The notes below the pieces were generated by a model. That model saw only the letters and a list, made by a program, of their open reading frames with translations. It was not told the DNA's origin and did not search any database. A program made the translations under genes and the position numbers. A stretch of DNA of 10,036 nt, from positions 1-10,036 of the forward strand of contig JAJFLS010000277.1 in assembly GCA_021772595.1 (NCBI GenBank). Reading direction: 5' to 3'. This stretch comes from Opitutales bacterium (GTDB lineage: Bacteria > Verrucomicrobiota > Verrucomicrobiia > Opitutales > Opitutaceae). Shown here piece after piece: positions 6,116-10,036 of this stretch (position 1 is the first letter of the stretch; each line of letters opens with the position of its first letter).

Positions 6116-6261
6116 CGCGGCAGAAAGAGCTGCGATCCCGTCGAATGGGATGATCATTTTTTGGTCGGCTTCGGTGTCCAATTCGACAAGATTTCCAGTC
6201 AATTCCACGATGCCATCTGCAATTATTGGACGATTGCGGATCAATTCTCCCCCAATTGACT

Positions 6262-7566
6262 ATGAACATACGCTGTAAAGCTCTGGATCGACGAACTTTT
6301 CTGAGAGGCATTGCGGGCGCGACGCTGTCCTTGCCGTTTCTCGATGCAATGGCGATCGGATCGGTGGCCAGCAAGGTTGCCGTGCCGATGCGCATGGTGT
6401 GCGTGGGCATGGGTTTAGGTTTCGTGCCGAAGCTGTTTTTTCCTAAGCAAACCGGACGAAACTACGAGTTGCCGGAGTTGCTGAAGCCGCTTGATCGGCA
6501 TCGTCAAGATTTCTCGGTATTTTCCCAGCTTGATCACGGGTCGGAAGGCACGGGCGGTCACGGAGGCGTTCACGCCTATCTCACTGGATTGCTCTCGAAG
6601 AATTCGAAAGGATTGCCTGAGGCAAATATCTCGCTGGACCAGAAGGCTGCCCAACACGTGGGTGTGCAGACGCGTTTCCAGTCCCTGCAATTGGGATCGG
6701 GGGGGACGGATATGAACAATATGCTGTCGTGGTCGAATTCGGGTGTGGCTCTGCCGCAGATATCGAATCTGAAAACGATCAACGCTTTGCTCTTCCAGAA
6801 AACCGATCCGAGCCAAGTGAAGCATTTGAAGGGCGTTTATACGGACCAGATCAGCATTCTCGACTTGGTGAAGACCGATGCGGATCGTTTGATGAGCACG
6901 GTCGGTGTTCGCGACAAGGAGAAACTAGACCGCTATTTTACTTCCGTGAGGGAGGTGGAGAAAAGGCTTACCCAGTCCAAGGCTTGGCTCGACAAGCCGA
7001 AGCCGTCGGTCGACTTCCAGTTGCCGGCAGGCGCGGATGGGTTCACATTCGCCGAGCGGATTCCCTTGTACTACGATCTCATGGCCTTGGCGCTGCAGAC
7101 CGATTCTACGCGGGTGATCACTTTGAGCTCCAACGACATCGGACACGACAATGGCGGTCTGGCTGTTACGCGGGGCTATCATCAGCTGACCCATCATGGC
7201 AAAGTGGAAAGCTATATCCACGAGCTGGCGATTATCGAACGCTATCATACAACGCAATTTTCCCGTTTCCTGGATTTGCTGAAAGCGGTTGATGAGCCCA
7301 ATGGCAAAACGCTTTTCGACAATACGATGTCTTTATTGGGAAGCGGGATGGGCAACGCCAGTTCGCACAGCAATAAGGACTTGCCGCTGTTGTTGGCGGG
7401 CGGAGGATTTCGCCATGGAGAGCACAAGCTTTACGCGAAGGACAAGGGTCGCGGGACCGAGACCCGAGCGGCCAATTTGTTTGTATCCATGTTGCAAAGA
7501 TTTGGCATGGAGATCGACCAGTTCTCTAGCTCGTCAGGAACTCTAACGGGCTTGGAAATCGCGTGA
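6262..7566 (+). CDS. DUF1552 family protein, probably Tat-exported
   Basis: A 434-residue protein of the DUF1552 family, common in Planctomycetota, Verrucomicrobiota and some Myxococcota, with no established biochemical function. The N-terminus DRRTFLRG (9-16) followed by GIAGATLSLPFLDAM resembles a twin-arginine signal, suggesting export in folded form. Family-typical stretches follow: MGLGFVPKLFFP, the FSQLDHGSEGTGGHGGVHAYLTG region, a long helical middle part (DADRLMSTVGVRDKEKLDRYFTSVREVEKRL), and near the C-terminus LGSGMGNASSHSNKDLPLLLAGG. The last of these recalls the metal-site loops of alkaline-phosphatase-like DUF1501 relatives (inference). I chose ATG 6262 over a TTG at 6226 because it places the RR motif near the N-terminus; no clear Shine-Dalgarno sequence is present. 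The stop overlaps the next start by one base, so it is very probably co-translated with the cytochrome-like protein downstream. Firm as a family call, open as to function. Confidence 0.5.
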   Translation: MNIRCKALDRRTFLRGIAGATLSLPFLDAMAIGSVASKVAVPMRMVCVGMGLGFVPKLFFPKQTGRNYELPELLKPLDRHRQDFSVFSQLDHGSEGTGGHGGVHAYLTGLLSKNSKGLPEANISLDQKAAQHVGVQTRFQSLQLGSGGTDMNNMLSWSNSGVALPQISNLKTINALLFQKTDPSQVKHLKGVYTDQISILDLVKTDADRLMSTVGVRDKEKLDRYFTSVREVEKRLTQSKAWLDKPKPSVDFQLPAGADGFTFAERIPLYYDLMALALQTDSTRVITLSSNDIGHDNGGLAVTRGYHQLTHHGKVESYIHELAIIERYHTTQFSRFLDLLKAVDEPNGKTLFDNTMSLLGSGMGNASSHSNKDLPLLLAGGGFRHGEHKLYAKDKGRGTETRAANLFVSMLQRFGMEIDQFSSSSGTLTGLEIA

Positions 7567-7568
7567 TG
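7564..7568 (+). promoter_or_regulatory. TGATG stop/start overlap
   Basis: The stop TGA of the DUF1552 gene (7564-7566) shares its A with the first ATG of the heme protein (7566-7568). Such 1-nt overlaps support translational coupling and help to choose this start, since no separate ribosome binding site is obvious. Confidence 0.5.
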
Positions 7569-10036
7569 CTTTTCGGAACCGACATAAGTAGGGCCGTTGC
7601 TCGCGACGTTCCGCGTAGCTTCAAATCGGCTATTGTGATCAGCGCCTTACGAGCAAAGCCCCTCCGTTTCACCCACCCAGCCCTTCACCTCTTCACCTTG
7701 TCAGCAATCGGCGCAACCTCGGCAATCGCCTCCACCAATCTCCCACCGTTCGCGCGGGAGTTCGTTTCCGAGTACTGCATCGGATGTCATGGCGAAGAGA
7801 AGCAGAAAGGGGACCGTCGCCTGGACGGACTGTCGGCCGAGATTGGAGATGGGGACAACTTGCTGCTTCTTGAAGAGGCGCTCGATATGCTGAATCTCGG
7901 AGACATGCCGCCGGACGAGAAAAAGGTGAAGCAGCCGAACTCGGGCGAGACGCGACAGATGATCGATTGGCTTACCGAAAAGCTTACGGAAGCGGAAAAC
8001 CTGCGAGCCCCGGCATCGACTGTCATGCGACGGCTAAATCGTTTTGAATATGTGAATACGCTTCGGGATCTGTTGGGCGTGCATACGGAAGCGTTCGATG
8101 CGACCTTCGATTTTCCTCAAGACCCTACCGAAGAAGGATTCGACAATAACGGCGAGTCGCTCGTGTTGTCCGATTATCAATTGAGGCGCTACCTGGAAGT
8201 GGCCGGCACGTTTCTCGATAAGGCGATCCGTTTCGAAGCCAAGAAGCCTCAGTCGAAAAAGCATCGATTTACCGCTGCGGATTTCAATGGAGTTACGCCG
8301 ATGAGTCGAACGCGCGCCCCGGTCACTTGGCGTATTAACGTCGACGATAAGTATTTGGATATCGGGCACGGACAACCCGTTGAGCGGCATACGAATTATC
8401 CCGTTAAATTCTCGAAAACGGGCGTGCCGGAAGATGGGTATTATAAAATCGTCGTCCGTGCGGAGGCGATCAATCGCTTGGACCACCCGTATTCGAATTC
8501 CGACTTCAAAATGGATTTTTCCGAGCCGTTGAAAATGGGGCTTGTGATCGCTCCCGAACCTCGGCTACTGCAGAAGAACGCTCACGAAGGCCGGCGTAAT
8601 GTGACGGTGTACGACCTGGTCGACGAAGTCCCTACCGATTACGAGGCGACGGTATGGCTTGAGAAGGGGAGCACCCCGTTTGTGCATTGGAGCAACGGGG
8701 TTGCCAGCAAAGGGACGATTACGAAAGTGGCGGCTAAGTATCATCCCGAGGTCGTTCGGACGAGGGACTATTTGTTGCAGGAAGGATTGGCTAAAGCAAA
8801 GAATCTCGAGAGCAAGACGATCGGCGAAGTGTATGATGGGCCGCGCGTTCGCGTGCATTCTATGGAGATCACGGGCCCCGTCTACGAATCGTGGCCGACG
8901 AAAAGCCATCAGATGCTATTTGGCGAGGAGACGAACCCAGGCAAGGTCGATATCGATCAAACGCTTCGAGACTTCGCGTCGCAGGCTTTCCGGAGGCCGC
9001 AAGCTCAAGAGGATATCCAGCACTACGCCGATTTCGTGCGCCAGCAGAAAAAGTCAGGCAAGACGACCGAAGCAGCGCTGAAGCTCGGACTGTCCGCGAT
9101 CTTGAGCTCGCCTAAGTTTTTGTATTTGGATGAAGGAGACGAAGCCGACTCCGTGGAGTTGGACGACTATCAGTTGGCATCGCGCTTGTCCTACTTTCTT
9201 TGGAGCTCCATGCCGGATAGCGAGTTGATGGACTTGGCGGCTGCGAAGCAGCTTCGGGATTCGGGGGTATTGAGCGCCCAGGTAGATCGCATGTTGAAGC
9301 ATAAGAAGGCGGGGGCCTTCATCGAGCATTTTACGGACGGATGGCTTCGCATCAATACGCTGGGTAGCATGTTGCCGGACGAGAAGGCATTCGAGAGCTA
9401 CTATTCACAACGTCTAGAACAAGCCATGCGAGAGGAAACGCGTCGTTATTTCGCTAACCTGCTTGTCGGCAATGGTTCCATCCTGGATCTTTTGGACAGC
9501 GACTACACATTCCTGAATGGTCCCTTGGCGAAGCATTACGGATTTAAAGGAATCGATGGAGAGGCATTCCGAAGGGTTTCGTTGCCGAAGAAAGCCCACA
9601 GAGGTGGGTTGCTTGGGCACGCGAGCGTATTGACGGTTACCGCGAATGGGGTCGAAACCTCGCCGGTCGTACGCGGAGTTTGGATACTGGAGAATATATT
9701 GGGAACGCCGCCATCGCCACCGCCGCCAGATGTGGAACCGCTCGAACCGGATACGCGTGGAGCGACCACCATTCGCGAACAATTGAAGAAGCACCGGACC
9801 GCTCAGGCTTGCGCGGATTGTCACGCCAAGATCGATCCGCTAGGATTCGCTCTGGAGTTCTACGATCCGGTTGGCGGCTACCGAAAGAACTACCCGTCGA
9901 CCGGAACGAAGCAAAAACGAATTCCAGGAAAGCGAATCGACGGCTCGGGAGAGTTGCCTTCGGGCGAATCCTTCAAGGACGAAAGCGATCTCAAGAAGGC
10001 GCTGCTCGGTCGGAAGGACCGGTTTACGGAAGCCTT
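7566..10036 (+). CDS. Planctomycete-type c-heme protein (DUF1587/DUF1595/DUF1592/DUF1588), 3'-truncated by the window edge
   Basis: Open from ATG 7566 to the window end, 823 codons visible, no stop. Residues 71-75 form a heme-binding CxxCH (CIGCH, then GEEKQKGDRRLDGL), typical of the cytochrome-like domain that opens these proteins. DUF1587 follows at about 155-220 (RRLNRFEYVNTLRDLLG). A beta-rich middle part covers about 230-455, ending in VHSMEITGPVYESWP. Then come DUF1595 (about 467-525: FASQAFRRP, ILSSPKFLYLDE), DUF1592 (about 533-657: RLSYFLWSSMPDSELMDLA, YTFLNGPLAKHYG) and DUF1588 (about 670-765), whose second CxxCH is C749-ADCH753 followed by AKIDPLGFALEFYDPVGGYR. The start of DUF1585 (DGSGELPSGESF) is reached. 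The first ATG gives about 45 residues before a weak hydrophobic segment (LHLFTLSAIGATSAIA). GTG 7635 or TTG 7698 are alternative starts giving a more normal signal peptide. The TGATG overlap with the DUF1552 gene favours 7566. Probably periplasmic and redox-related; substrate unknown. Confidence 0.5.
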   Translation, partial: MLFGTDISRAVARDVPRSFKSAIVISALRAKPLRFTHPALHLFTLSAIGATSAIASTNLPPFAREFVSEYCIGCHGEEKQKGDRRLDGLSAEIGDGDNLLLLEEALDMLNLGDMPPDEKKVKQPNSGETRQMIDWLTEKLTEAENLRAPASTVMRRLNRFEYVNTLRDLLGVHTEAFDATFDFPQDPTEEGFDNNGESLVLSDYQLRRYLEVAGTFLDKAIRFEAKKPQSKKHRFTAADFNGVTPMSRTRAPVTWRINVDDKYLDIGHGQPVERHTNYPVKFSKTGVPEDGYYKIVVRAEAINRLDHPYSNSDFKMDFSEPLKMGLVIAPEPRLLQKNAHEGRRNVTVYDLVDEVPTDYEATVWLEKGSTPFVHWSNGVASKGTITKVAAKYHPEVVRTRDYLLQEGLAKAKNLESKTIGEVYDGPRVRVHSMEITGPVYESWPTKSHQMLFGEETNPGKVDIDQTLRDFASQAFRRPQAQEDIQHYADFVRQQKKSGKTTEAALKLGLSAILSSPKFLYLDEGDEADSVELDDYQLASRLSYFLWSSMPDSELMDLAAAKQLRDSGVLSAQVDRMLKHKKAGAFIEHFTDGWLRINTLGSMLPDEKAFESYYSQRLEQAMREETRRYFANLLVGNGSILDLLDSDYTFLNGPLAKHYGFKGIDGEAFRRVSLPKKAHRGGLLGHASVLTVTANGVETSPVVRGVWILENILGTPPSPPPPDVEPLEPDTRGATTIREQLKKHRTAQACADCHAKIDPLGFALEFYDPVGGYRKNYPSTGTKQKRIPGKRIDGSGELPSGESFKDESDLKKALLGRKDRFTEA

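Larger units (their letters stand above)
5854..6261. other. Intergenic region between sulfatase pseudogene and DUF1552 gene
   Basis: A 408-bp spacer without a supportable gene. It contains a GCGTCAACTT repeat (5943-5973), the 11-mer AACCACGCCGC shared inverted with 1688-1698, an ACACCGG hairpin (6008-6037), a GTAG-headed hairpin (6055-6084) and a perfect TATAAT at 6110-6115. The remaining 140 bp before the DUF1552 start show nothing I recognise. Confidence 0.5.

Noticed and set aside
6135..6162. ATCCC / GGGAT hairpin followed by six Ts upstream of the DUF1552 gene.
   Set aside because: The 5-bp stem is weak, and five other bases lie between stem and T run; not convincing as a terminator or attenuator.
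6729..7292. Open frame of 187 residues inside the DUF1552 gene.
   Set aside because: Out-of-frame shadow; the DUF1552 frame is continuous and carries the family motifs.

Overview
The window looks like the chromosome of a marine or environmental Verrucomicrobiota bacterium (Opitutae-like), with a planctomycete as the main alternative. This is inferred from gene content. A sodium:solute symporter, a LacI-type regulator with an atypical hinge, a Gfo/Idh/MocA oxidoreductase and a secreted formylglycine sulfatase sit close together. They are followed by a DUF1552 / DUF1587-1595-1592-1588 cytochrome pair typical of those phyla. Shine-Dalgarno sequences are weak or absent before most starts.

Layout. 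Positions 1-1458 (+) hold the C-terminal 485 residues of an SSS-family symporter whose start lies outside the window. Positions 1459-1719 are a repeat-rich spacer. Positions 1720-2763 (-) encode a LacI-family repressor, followed by a plain spacer at 2764-2995. Positions 2996-4009 (-) encode a Gfo/Idh/MocA dehydrogenase. Positions 4010-4460 are a second repeat-rich spacer, with a 21-bp hyphenated palindrome that is a candidate operator. Positions 4461-5853 (+) are a sulfatase pseudogene with one nonsense codon and two 1-nt deletions. Positions 5854-6261 are a third repeat-rich spacer. Positions 6262-7566 (+) encode a DUF1552 protein with a twin-arginine-like N-terminus. It overlaps by 1 nt (TGATG) a large secreted c-type-heme protein that starts at 7566 and is still open at the window end.

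How the genes fit together. The first four genes resemble a carbohydrate-use locus: import (symporter), regulation (LacI), sugar oxidation/reduction (Gfo/Idh/MocA) and desulfation (sulfatase). The sulfatase is no longer intact as sequenced, so the desulfation step is probably lost here or supplied by another gene. The DUF1552/DUF1592 pair is a separate, translationally coupled unit. It is very likely exported and redox-related, but its biochemical role is not established.

The most notable non-coding signal is the repeat load. Two nearly identical 75-bp units are built from inverted 24-bp GTAG-headed hairpins (REPIN/BIME-like). There are also a related single GTAG hairpin, a 30-bp ACACCGG hairpin family (two copies in opposite orientation) and a GCGTCAACTT motif (three copies). 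All of these lie strictly between genes. [Form note: the original answer gave no feature confidence values; the 0.5 in every feature is a placeholder required by the schema, not an estimate.]
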